Assembly (NCBI GenBank): GCA_014529385.2
Contig: CM043946.1
Span: forward strand, 33,748,558-33,812,557
Source: Adiantum capillus-veneris
Taxonomy: Eukaryota; Streptophyta; Polypodiopsida; Polypodiales; Pteridaceae
Direction of reading: 5' to 3'
Length of the DNA: 64,000 nt
The position numbers were made by a program, and so were the translations under genes. Shown here piece by piece: positions 26,620 to 37,726 of the stretch. Position 1 is the first letter of the stretch, and every line of letters starts with the position of its first letter. Below the pieces are notes generated by a model. That model saw only the letters and a list, made by a program, of their open reading frames with translations. It made no database searches and was not told the origin of the DNA.

Positions 26620-27365
26620 TCATGCATCATGCTTAAGTTGTCGTACATGTGGACACTGCTCTTTTTGATGCGTTCCTAAGCAATAAAAGCATAATTTTTG
26701 ACGCTTTGCTCGTTGAAAGTCGGATTGTGATAGTCGCTTCCTGAACATGTTGGTCATGACCAGATCTATATCGACAACCGGTTTCTCTTGTACCTGCTGG
26801 AACTCTTTGGTCATAATTGTTGGGCAGACAACTCTTGGGTTGGCGGAAAGTGAGAAGATGATTCTGGTAACATATTGTAAAGTAATCGTGTGAGGTTTTT
26901 CACTTGCGTAGCCAATATTTGGACCCGTACGGCTAGCTTGCAAAATCAGGCATCAAAATTTTGCTAGTCCTGTTGAGTGACACACTCCCCGACATCCGGC
27001 AAAGTTACTATCATCCTCCAAAATATCAAACACACTCCGAGGAGGAGGTGTAAATAGTCGTGGAGTAGAGATAGATCGCATGGGTTTGAATCATCCATCC
27101 CTGTTGCCACGTGGGTACCCTCCGTGAGATTATCCAACCACGTAGCATCCACAAGTGAAGCAGACTTCAAGTATTCGAAATCAAACATGTGTTGATCATC
27201 AATTTCCGCATTCATGGAAAAGACATGTTGTGTGAACAAAAGAGAAAACAATACCTTGGATTGTAGAAAGGCTCCTTGCCGTAGTATGCACCACGAACGG
27301 TAATTAGCCATGCTAATTACGTTGGTAGTCCAAGCTTTAATCAATCCACAGATCCACTTGTGCAC
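26620..27365 (-). pseudogene. Element B gag-like remnant with zinc knuckle
   Basis: Two minus-strand frames (27365-26964 and 26943-26620) follow each other across a short gap. The second contains DFQRAKRQKLCFYCLGTHQK then EQC, a zinc-knuckle-like C-x2-C-x3-H-x4-C. It is preceded by a Lys/Arg-rich run, the layout seen at the end of gypsy gag proteins. The spacing (x3) is one residue shorter than the classic knuckle. The first frame shows no clear motif. The assignment rests mainly on the knuckle and its place downstream of the primer site. Confidence 0.5.
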
Positions 27366-27994
27366 ATACCCTGATTGGAAACAATGTAGTCAAGTGGATT
27401 GCAAATGGTAATTTCTTTAGTGCAGTCGGTTTTATGGATACTATCGCCAATGGATCAAATTTTGAAATTATCAACTCTACAGGGAAGTATTTGACTTGCT
27501 GAGTGCTATACGCAGGAAAGTTGCAATTGCTAATTGCCTGGCCCGTTGCCGATGGTGACCGAGAACCCTTGAAGACTGTAGCCACAGGTCGAGACTCCCG
27601 TGGGAACTTGCCCTAAAACTTTTTTCAATTGGTATGCCCTAAAGCTGGGCGGCCTAATCTGGGAAGGCCCAGATTTGCAAGGGTTGGCTATGGCGGGTGG
27701 TGAACGCCGATGGCGAGCAAGAGGGAGAGAGAGAAGCTGACCGTTGTGGTGCACAAAACCAGTGGCACCTGTGATGAGTTCTACTCAACAGGTCCGCGTG
27801 CAACTGCCAAGCCCAAGAGCTCCCACTTTGGTTGACCTTGCTTTTACTCACCCCCTTCGATAGGGTCGGATCCTGCAATGCTAGCGACCTTCACGCCCCT
27901 TGCTAAGCGGCCATGCCTGCTTGTCAGCTTCTTGTGGCTTGCATGACATGCAAAGAGTATAACCCTCCACGTCTGTGTGTCCCAAAAAAGGGTG
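27366..27994 (-). other. Element B leader
   Basis: Between primer site and gag remnant. Minus-strand frames at 27337-27585, 27530-27754 and 27654-27878 overlap each other and show no recognised domain. Confidence 0.4.
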
Positions 27995-28007
27995 GCTCTT
28001 GATATCA
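27995..28007 (-). promoter_or_regulatory. Element B primer-binding site (initiator tRNA-Met-like)
   Basis: Minus strand reads TGATATCAAGAGC beside the LTR end, close to the plant tRNA-iMet primer motif TGGTATCAGAGC, with a base change and one extra A. Confidence 0.55.
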
Positions 28008-28008
28008 G

Positions 28009-28167
28009 TGTAAAGGCCTGGTTGACTAGACTTAGGATCCTCCTCCCAACCTACCAATATAAAGGCAGGATCCTAGCCTCTTGCCTTAGACAGATCCCCT
28101 TGTCCACACTGCCTAGCCTGGCCCATGGCCCAGTCCGTGACTCCTTGGCCTTGCCCTTGTCCTGACA
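28009..28167 (-). repeat. Element B 5' LTR
   Basis: 159 bp, same length as 11564-11722, with 11 differences counted by eye. Confidence 0.85.
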
Positions 28168-28329
28168 CTCATGCCTTATGAATTTGAGATGTCCACTAAA
28201 AGGTGGGATCAGCTTGAGCAAGAGGCCATTTACAAACTTATCCAGAAGGACAATGCTGGCACTGGGACGTCTGAGTCACCAGCACAGAAGAAGGATGAGA
28301 TGAAGCGGGTTCAGCGGGTTCCATCTTAG
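28168..28329 (+). pseudogene. Continuation of element C extra ORF
   Basis: Joining 11563 to this point, with one copy of the ctcaY target, keeps the frame: DPDTKTYNPL is followed by MPYEFEMSTKRWDQLEQEA, ending at TAG 28327-28329. The continuity is the best evidence that element B landed in a coding region. Confidence 0.75.
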
Positions 28330-30113
28330 AATCAGACAATGGATTTTCCCAGTGAGGCACTGGAATTTCTTTGGCTGGGCACTATAGGGGTGTCAAGCAC
28401 TCAACAAGCATGAAGTATGGTATAAAGCTAGCAATACCAAAAGAGTATTTCCATGAGAAACATCGGCCATAGCATGAGGAACATCGGCCAAACCAGCCAC
28501 CAGTAGGGTTTAGGGTTTAGGGTTTAAGCCAACTAGAAAGCCAGATGGTTTCCTCAACAATCAATCAGAATCAAGCAGTGGATTTTTTTTCAAAATTTTT
28601 GGAATTATGCCAAAATTCAAGAAAGGAGGGAAGGATGTAGAAGGCGAGGACAATCCCAGCAGGTGAGAACTGTTGTCCCTTAGAAGGCCAAACAGTTGAC
28701 CAGTCACACCAGCAAATATTACCGCAGGCAATTACTAGAGTAACTCCTGGAAGCTAAAAATAGGACCCTTTACATTGTAATTGGGCTTCTTACTTCTTAG
28801 TTCTTGGCTTAGCTTCTTATCTTTCGGCTTTAGCTCTCCAAGCATTCTCGAGTTACGAGCTCTTCGCCTCTAGCTTCATTCTCTAATCATTACTTTTGTA
28901 ATCATTTGATCTTAAACCCATTACACACTCTATTGGTTGTCCTTGAACTATTAATCTGAAACTGCAAACACTTTTCTAGTCATCCAATATGTTTCTCGTC
29001 TTAGTATACTATTTCAGTTTAGTTAACTATTTCAATCTAGTCAGTTCTAGTCCAGTTTCACTAACTGAATTGACAACCTAACTAGTAGCTTTGAATTCTA
29101 ACACTAGAATCAGCTATCTGAAGAGATCGGCTCCAATTCCAGTAGGAGTTATGCAAGGCCAAAATTCATAAAGTTTTCCACCCTATTTTTGGGGGGGAAA
29201 TATGAATCCTTGGACGATTCTTACACCTCCACCATTCTTGCACATATGGTGTGCACCCCATAATCACATGGAAAATAAAGAGGCCCTCCTAGATCTCACC
29301 CTCTTCCTAATGAATATCATAGAATATCTGCAAGACCAAGTGTAGAGATTTGATGCTTACAAGAAAGGTTTGTATAGGAAATGCCTCTTAAAACATGTAA
29401 GGCAAGCAAAGTGGTTGGAGGCCATGTGGTCAATGGTAAAAAGAAAAGTGGGTGTGGGACTACATGTAGTACACGAGGAGGGCCAAAAAGTCCTATACTA
29501 TAAAAGTTGGGCCATGAGGGACAAAGAAAATGTCATTTAGAGCGTTTTTGCATCTCACACGTAAAGGCCAATTCTACAGTGATTGGGAGATATCAAAGTT
29601 TTTATACTCCACAATTTTTTTAGGAAGCTGCAATAAAAAATGGGAGAGGAAGAAGGGATGTGCTTTCTCTTTCTCTCGTCATATGCCTAATCTTCCATAG
29701 CTCTAATCTCTATCTCTCTGTAACCATATTTCTTAAGCTTTCATAGCTCTCAAACTATCCATTATCCTAAGCTCTTGATATATCTCTCTCATGTAAAGAC
29801 TAAATTTCCATAGCCATGTTAATCAAGTCATATCTGCCTCATAATCAAGCTTCATAAGCCCTAGTATCTATGATATCTCCCTCACTTTCACATATTCAAG
29901 GGTATTAATTCCCTCGGGAATAGAATTGAAAGCGAACAAGTAATGTATTAATAAGTTTTGGGGAAAGGGAAGATGTCAAGCCTAGGGTAAGATCAAGTAG
30001 GCCAAGGGCTAGGAAGGACATGCGATCAAGGGGTGCTATATTTTAGCAAGCTATGAGTCTATATATAGTGAGTTTGGGTAGAGAGTTGCATGCTTGAGTC
30101 CCCTCAGGTCTCA
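28330..30113. other. 3' part of element C and a following LTR, no gene
   Basis: The first part is likely the 3' end and LTR of element C. The right end should be the 5' LTR of the plus-strand element whose primer site is at 30117. LTR borders were not resolved. A TATA-like tatatatagtg lies near 30059. Confidence 0.4.
28505..28527 (+). repeat. Short interstitial telomere-like repeat
   Basis: Three consecutive copies of agggttt, the plant telomere motif. Too short to indicate a real telomere relic. Confidence 0.6.
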
Positions 30114-30116
30114 GAT

Positions 30117-30128
30117 TGGTATCAAAGC
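30117..30128 (+). promoter_or_regulatory. Primer-binding site of a plus-strand LTR element
   Basis: TGGTATCAAAGC differs by one base from the tRNA-iMet primer motif, and follows ctcaggtctca, a plausible LTR end. Downstream sequence to about 31040 shows no recognisable gag. Confidence 0.5.
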
Positions 30129-30187
30129 TCAAGGGAGAGGAAAGAATGGCATCATGGGTGTGGAGGGCTTTGCATGGTGCAATTTGT

Positions 30188-30289
<102 letters not shown>

Positions 30290-31688
30290 CAGATGGATGT
30301 GGGAGGCATTCAAGAAGAAGACGAGCCATGGGGAAACAACCATTTTCAAGGGACAAACGACTAGGGTTGACCTCCACAAAACTTCCCTCATGTAGGATTG
30401 ATGGGTGTGCATTGGGCTGCTGAGGAGAATGAGTTTCATGGCCCATTGCAAAACTAGGCATGTAGAGAGTGCATCAAGCGGCAAAGTTCTCCTCTACACT
30501 ACAGCTCACGATCGCCATAACCAAAAAAGAAATTTTAAATTTTTTATCACAAAGTGGGCATCCAAATATGGGCACCCCTAGTTAAGGGCTTTTGCCCACT
30601 ACCAAAGCTAGCACATCTCCATTAAGCGAGCTTGTGCACAAGGATGACATGTAGTGTTGCCCAATTGTGGTGGTACTACTACCCAAGATGGCAAAAATTT
30701 TCTAAGTTCAGAAGGCTTAGTCAATCTTGAGAATACAAAAATCATCATTCTATAAAACAATGGTAAAAAAACACCATGTACTGAGTCATGCAACAAGCAT
30801 GTGAGATCAGCAAGTTTGGTAAGCTGGAGCAAAGCCATTGAACCTTCATCGCTTTTGACTTGGAGACACATTGTCACCATGGAAAATTTTTGACTTTGAG
30901 GGGGGAGATCTTTGAGGTTGAGCACTTATGGCTACGAGCAATTGTTCAAGCAAAGGCACCATGCTAAATCAAGGCCTTGTGAGGAGGGGGAAGGTCCTTA
31001 GAAGCAAGGTGCCAAATGCCAAAAACAAGTAATATTGCACATGTAACCTTGCCAATGCAATCTAGACCCCTTGGTTAAACGTTGCAGGAAAACCGCTCAA
31101 CGAGCAGCCGGCCCGTGGCCATTATCCATGACCCTCTTGGGTTTGCCCATGGAATTTTATTACTTTGGAAGTTGAAATATTCCCACTACTCCTTGGTAGT
31201 TTGTGGACTTCTTTCCTTGAAAATGCAAGTGTTAAGGTTCCAATAATAGATCATTAACCCTTACTAAGTGATTAATAATCACGCTCTAGGTCTTATCCCA
31301 AATTGTACTCATATAGACACTCTTAGTGCTAATAGGAGCTTCACCAAAATTGAACACCAAAAATCTATAATCGTGGTTTTGTGTGAACAGCAGTGCTGTC
31401 AAAATGCTGGCTTCATCCATACACCTTGGTAGAGATAAGCCCTTACGAGTTTAAGACGGTCAAAAACTCAATTGGACTGTCACACATAAAGTGTGTAGTG
31501 CTAAAATAATGCCCAAAAAATCTAATGAATAGAGTTGGTCAAGCATGAAAGCAATCACTGAGATGGATTACAAAAAGATGACTCTTAGCGATTCCAAAAT
31601 AAGTGTCAATAGATGGCGCTTAGCCCTTACTGTTACCGTATTGACATAAAAAGATTTTAATAAAATCATGCCTAGAGTCACTTTTCCG

Positions 31689-31689
<1 letters not shown>

Positions 31690-31776
<87 letters not shown>
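31690..31776. repeat. (GA)n microsatellite
   Basis: About 43 uninterrupted GA units. Confidence 0.95.
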
Positions 31777-31779
<3 letters not shown>

Positions 31780-33272
31780 GTGGGGCTAAGGAAATCCCTG
31801 TATTCTAATGTGTTGTCTGCCCTTTTCAAATGCTCTAGTGCAGACCGTGCCTATGTCATAGCTTATCCTATAAGCGTACATAATTGTAATTGTACTATGC
31901 CCTTGTATAGAGAGAGGTATCAAAAGTCACATCTTAACCCACTTACCTTGTAGCTCGGCCTTGATAGAGTAGCTAGTGCTATAGTGGAAGCGTATGCAAT
32001 GATGGGTGTTGTGCGTCCATCATACTAGTATTCCATGCAGACATATCAAAAAATATAATGATACGCCCTTGGCTTCAATGAAACTCTCAACCATGTGAGC
32101 CTCTAGTATACATGCCTGGCACGATTACACGGGCATGGATACATCACAGTGCACTGTTGCGTAAACTATGATCTTATATCCATAGTGCCAAATATGTGTG
32201 CCATTATCATTCATCCAAAGTCAATCGATAAGACCATGGCACATAAGAGAATTCGTGCTGCACATGAAGACAGGTAAAGAACTTTGCTTGTACAGTTGCT
32301 TCATACGGAGTTTGCCCAAGCACTTTGCTTTGCATAGCAGAGAGATATTTTCCAAAATAAAAAGTAAAACATAGACAAGAACAAACATAACTTGAAATGT
32401 ACTTACCTTGGTGCCCACCTATGGAGAGGTTTTTGGTAGTTCGCTCGAAGCGGGCACATAGCCATATGTGCTGCTTGAGTGAGATAGCTACGTCCTCGTG
32501 TGATATAAAAACCTGCAGACATCTTGGCAAGTTTCCCTAAGTTTGTATGCTATTAGAATATTCCAAACTATGGGAACCGCTATGCAAAATGTAAAAAAGG
32601 GAAACTGTGTTCCACAGAAGTACTCATGCACTGTTACATGGTGTTCATAATGAACACATACTCTTGCCAATTTACAATGGCATAACAAGAGAAAGTTAAC
32701 CTTGTCGAGCATTCATAAATAATAGACCTTGTCGAGTTGGACAATGTTTTGAATAATACATGAAATAGATGTGCCAGGCACATGCTCAAGAAACAAAAAA
32801 GAAACTGTGTACCTGATGAACGACGTCGTTGCCATTTCCTGCTACCAAGGCCTTGCCTTATTTGCAATGGACTTGGAAGATTAAAATTACTAGACAAAGT
32901 GTATCTGAGATGTGCAATAGTGGTTGCATTCACCTGGCATGTGACTTCATGCTCAACATCCTTCCTTATTGAGCAAGCCCTGCATGAACTTGCCATGAGT
33001 GCTAGCAAACTCTAACTTCGTAACAAAATAAAGATTTTGAAGATCCCTGAAGATGGTGTCGGGATTGAAATACATAGTAAAATGCCCTGCATATTATCAT
33101 AATGTGTATTCGCTATACTGAAGCCTTTCCATGACACGTGGCCATGCCTTGCATGCATTCGATTTGCCACATGCATTGCCGAATATCAAAAAATGACTTG
33201 TACAAGTCCGTCACTCTGAATGGTGAGAACATGTCGTTGTAGCTGCAATGCAACATCTGTCATGCTGCATGA

Positions 33273-33498
33273 CCATCCATACCAAGCTCCTCGTGAATCC
33301 AAGTGGACTCACAACCATGGAGCATAGCCTTATTGATGCGCAAATCATGCTCGAGTGGCTAAGAGCAATCGTAGCCATTGCATTGCCATCCATACCAAGC
33401 TCCTTGTGAATCCAAGTGGACTCGCAACCATGGAGTGTCACCCTGTTGATGCACAAATCATGCTCGATTGGCTAAGAGATGTCATAGCCAAACCACAA
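33273..33498. repeat. 113-bp tandem duplication
   Basis: ccatccataccaagctcc starts at 33273 and 33386. Both units continue with gtgaatccaagtggactc, caaccatggag and aatcatgctcga, differing at about ten positions. Confidence 0.85.
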
Positions 33499-33979
33499 TT
33501 TTCAGATAATCGGAAAATTTATGTCGTACTGGGAATGGCCTGCGATCCACATCGACTTTGTGTACTGCCATCGGCTTGTACCGCTCAGCAAGACCTCGAG
33601 GGCTTATGTGTAGATATTGTAGATATGGGGTGGGGTGGGAAAGCCTCCTCTGAAAGGGGATGCCCAAGCCCCAAAGGGCGCTCGAATTTGAAACGCCAAG
33701 GAGAAGCCATGGCAGTGACGAAGGCAGGGCGCAGCGAGAAGGATTCACCATGCAGGGTCCCGTCTGTGGCGAACGGGGGCTCTGTCCTATGTCAAAAACC
33801 ATTGGTTGGGGCCTCACAACCCTGACAAGCCCAACCCTGTTCGTTTTCATGCACCTCAACCTTGCCCGCCTCCTTGGCACTACCGGCCCTGCACACGGGT
33901 CTTGCACACGGCCTTCGTCGTGATCCTCTTGCTTAGCCGCCTTGCACACCACACCAGACATGCACATCCTGCTCTTGCA

Positions 33980-34094
<115 letters not shown>

Positions 34095-34293
34095 CATCAA
34101 GAGAGACCTCTTGACAGCACCATAGCCTTCTATGGGCAAGAGAGAGCCATGCACTCCTTTGAGAGAGAAGCGTTTTTGCATCACAACGTATTGCCCTTTC
34201 TTCCATGTAGAGCTCGCTGGAAAAGAACGAGAGCAAGACCATGCATGCCTCATGCAACCGTCTCCTTCCCTCCTGCATGGTTCCTCCTCCCTG

Positions 34294-34305
34294 AGCTCTC
34301 ATACC
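34294..34305 (-). promoter_or_regulatory. Primer-binding site of the second B-family copy
   Basis: Minus strand reads TGGTATGAGAGC, one base from the tRNA-iMet primer motif, adjoining the LTR-like block at 34306-34484. Confidence 0.6.
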
Positions 34306-34484
34306 ATTATAAGACCTAGGAGACTGTGATGCCGGATCCACTACCCTACCACCCTATATATAGGATGGCTCCTAGCCCTAGCCATAATATGGATCCCCAG
34401 TCCACACTGGTCCAGACCGAGCCCCTGGCTCAGGTCCTTGACCCCCTAGGTTGAGCCTTGCTCCTTAGGATCCTTGTCCTGACA

Positions 34485-35596
34485 GGGTAGACCTCTTGTG
34501 TAGGCCAAGAGGATAGAACAAGTACATGTGATTATGTCTCAATTAAGGAACAAGGCTCCCTATAAGGATATTCAAGAAGCCGAAAAACATATTTCTCTCT
34601 AGCTCAGAGTTCTGAATTAGCTAGGACATGGCCCCTAGGATTCTATAGTTGGATTTTTCAAGTTACATTTTGGCACAATGGCAAGGCAACTCGGCATGAG
34701 AGCTTTCTGAGGTATGCATTTTATTTTTCCTTTTGTTGAGAATGTGCTTGATAGCAATGTCATGCAACATACATATGTGATGCCATGGACATTCTTCCAT
34801 AATTGTGCAATTCAAGCACGCTGTCATACACCAGGCTTGTGACAAAGAATTGTGATGGTGGTGAATAATCCTAAGAATCCATGCAAGACATGTGATTATG
34901 TTTGGATTAAGGAGAAAGGCTCCAACAAGGATAACCCATACAAGGTTTCAATGATGCTACTCAACCTTGAGCAAGGCAAGGTTGCCTAGCAGTAAAAGAG
35001 ATTCAAGCATGGTTGATGACTTGTAAGGCAAAGACAATTGTCAAGGACAATCCTTAATTCCAAATTCCAAGAAGTCAGGTAGAATTGATTATGTTCAACT
35101 TTGTTAGCAAGCCAAGTTTGAAAGGCAATTAGCAATGGGTACATACAAAGCATCATTGGGAAAATCAGGTATGTTTTTTTTATGCAATTACTGTCAATAT
35201 TTTTATGTTTCAAGTATGGTATCATGAACTATTTCAGTGGCCAGAAATTGTTGGATACCTAGTAAGACTTGTGAAGTTTATGAGTACATTTAAACAACTT
35301 TATTGGATGGTTGTTTACATATGCATCAAAGTTATGTTTCATTAATCAACTAATTCATTTGGTACCTAGATGTGATGGATTTTCACATTCTATTAGTTTT
35401 CACGCGAAAAGTATTTAGTTCTTTTCGCATGAACCGTGAGCATTACATTAGGCATAAGCATTGGCAAGTACGGTTATGGATATGCATGTTTTGGATCTGT
35501 TTTTTGTTACAAGCATGCACACTAGGGGTTATAGGCCCTAGTGTTTAGCAAAGGGTGAATTGGAGCGTCATGCACATTCATGACATTACTAGCTTC
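34485..35596. other. No gene; flank of old copia element
   Basis: Should contain the 3' LTR of the old minus-strand copia element, but I could not match it to a 5' LTR. A 9-10-bp inverted repeat (acactaggg / ccctagtgt) lies near 35519-35546. Confidence 0.4.
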
Positions 35597-37050
35597 TCAA
35601 GTATTTTGCACTATAAGTGTAATCCTTGGGAGTAAGCCCAAAGCTTTGCGGAAATCATTGAACTTCTCACAAGAAGATGCCTTTGTGAAAAGATCTGCAA
35701 GGTTGTCTTGTGTTGGCACATAAGCCAAGCTGATCTCTCTTACGGAGAGCCTCTCCTTGACATAGTGGTAATGCACCTCAATGTGCTTTGTGCGAGCATG
35801 AAAAACGGGGTTCCTCGTAATTGCCAATGCGCTCTAATTGTTAGTGTAGATAGTGTTGGCACTGTCCTGTCCAACACCCATTTCAGCCATAAGGGGTTTG
35901 AGCCATACACACTCAACCATAGTTGTGAAGACTGTCCTATACTCAGCCTCACAACTAGAAGTGGCCACGGTAGGTTTCTTCTTGCTCAACCATGATATGC
36001 AAACCAGAATGAAATAGAAACCACTCATGGACACTCGTGTCTCAAAACAACCAACCCAATATGAGTCCAAAAAAACATGCAAGTTTGGCGGCAATGATTC
36101 CCCCTTGGGATAAAACAAGCCAAGATGTAAAGTGCCACTCAATTAGCAAAAAGGCCTCTTGACAGCTTGTTGATGCTTAGACCTTGGGGTATGCATAAAT
36201 TTGCTGACCTATGAGACTACAAATTAAATATTCAGTCTTCTGTTGCATACATAAATAAGGCAGTCAACAACATCTTGGTATAGAGTGACATCGACAGGAT
36301 CACTAGCATCATTAAGACACAATTTCAAAGTTGTTTCCATGCGAGTGGCAATAGGTTTGCAATCCTCAAGTCCAAAATTACATAGCAATGTCTCTATGTA
36401 ACTTGTTTGACACAAGGAAATTCCAGCATCACACTGCTTAAAATGTATGCCCAAGTAATGATGGAACATCCCCAAATATTTCATCTTAAAAGTAGCATTC
36501 AAATTGAATTCAGCAATATGTTTCTCATTTGGTCCAGTGATCAGCAAATCATCCACATAGAGAATGATAATGAGAAGTACATCACCCTCACGCTTTACAC
36601 ACAATGTGCTTTCTATTGGACTGTTGTGAAAGCCTCGTTAAACCAAATGAGTGGCAACCTTCTCATACCAAGCACGAGGAGATTGCTTCAACCCATACAA
36701 AACTTGTTTACATTTGCACACTTTATCCTCTTTTCCTTTCTTGACAAAATCGCAAGGTTGCACTACATAAACTTCCTCAAATATGTCACCATTGAAGAAA
36801 ACAATAACAATGTCTGACTGATGTACATCCCAACAAAAATGAGCTGCCAATCCACATAGAGAACACACAGTAGTCAAACGACAAGTGCATCATATTCTGA
36901 TTGCATGTCAACCATCCATTTTTTTGAATTCTGTGCTTCATCAAAAGGCAGAGGCTCCTAAACATCACATAAACTAGACACAGCCAAATCATAACAATCT
37001 GATGCATAAGATGCATGGAAAGAACATGAATGAGTACGACTAGATAAATT
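35597..37050 (-). pseudogene. Old copia element: RT and RNase H part
   Basis: Minus-strand translation from 37050 down gives a decayed linker (LPFDEAQNSKKWMVDMQSEY, 36950-36890) and RT (DIVIVFFNGDIFEEVYVVQP, VLYGLKQSPRAWYEK, LYVDDLLITG, GMFHHYLGIHF). RNase H follows (ISWLSKKKPTVATSSCEAEY, NPVFHARTKHIEVHYHYVKE, PTQDNLADLFTKA), ending at 35597. It parallels 40409-41908 of the younger copia element. Stops and frameshifts occur near 36890, 36640, 36224 and 35830. Its upstream part is on the far side of the younger element, at 42235-42560. Confidence 0.9.
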
Positions 37051-37327
37051 TGTAGACATGTAGTAGTGTTAGTGTGTATACGCGCTTCACCAGGGGCACT
37101 TTTCTCCCACTGGGTTTTTCCCCCTGGACATCTGGTGTGAAAGTACACCTTATCACTTAGGGTTTCATATAAGCTTTGTAGCTCTGAGTTTGTATACATT
37201 ATTATTCCAATACAGAGAGAGACACTACAGAGATCTCGTACACAAGCTCTGTGTCTTCTCCTTTTCCATCTTCTTCCTACTCTGAGTTGTTGTCTTCCTT
37301 CTGTTTCCTGTTTCATCATCTTCAACA
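37051..37327 (+). repeat. Copia 5' LTR
   Basis: Starts TGTAGACATG, ends TCTTCAACA. TATA-like catataagc near 37167. Confidence 0.95.
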
Positions 37328-37329
37328 AT

Positions 37330-37341
37330 TGGTATCAGAGC
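37330..37341 (+). promoter_or_regulatory. Copia primer-binding site (tRNA-iMet)
   Basis: TGGTATCAGAGC, an exact plant initiator-tRNA-Met primer motif, two bases after the LTR. Confidence 0.95.
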
Positions 37342-37726
37342 AAGGTGATTTCCAGAGCCTCTACTTGCGTTTTCGCGTCCGCGCACGCAATCGCAGTTTT
37401 CAGGCAGTTTTCGGAAAATTTGCTCGTGGGAGCATCCTCGACGTTCCGGGAGTATTCTGAGTAGGCGACCTAGGGTTTTACCCCCCTTTCGAAGCCGTTC
37501 AAGCCCTTAGAATTTTGTTCTGAGCAGCGTAGCAGAAGTTACTTTTCGGAGGCGTTTAGATCAAGAGGGTGTTCTTTTTGACAGATTTTCTTCAGGTAAA
37601 CAGTTCTTTTGGGAAGCAGCTTGTCTTAGCTTTGTGCTGAGATTTTGTGTAGAGTTTTTCTTGGATTGGAGAGGAGATTTGTGAATCTCTTGGAGGTTCT
37701 TTTGCTCTCTTGTGTGCATCTACAGT

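Noticed and set aside
33355-33967. Overlapping frames of 156 (plus) and 161 (minus) codons
   Set aside because: Opposite-strand overlap, tandem-repeat content and no recognisable domain; they lie inside the decayed B-family copy.
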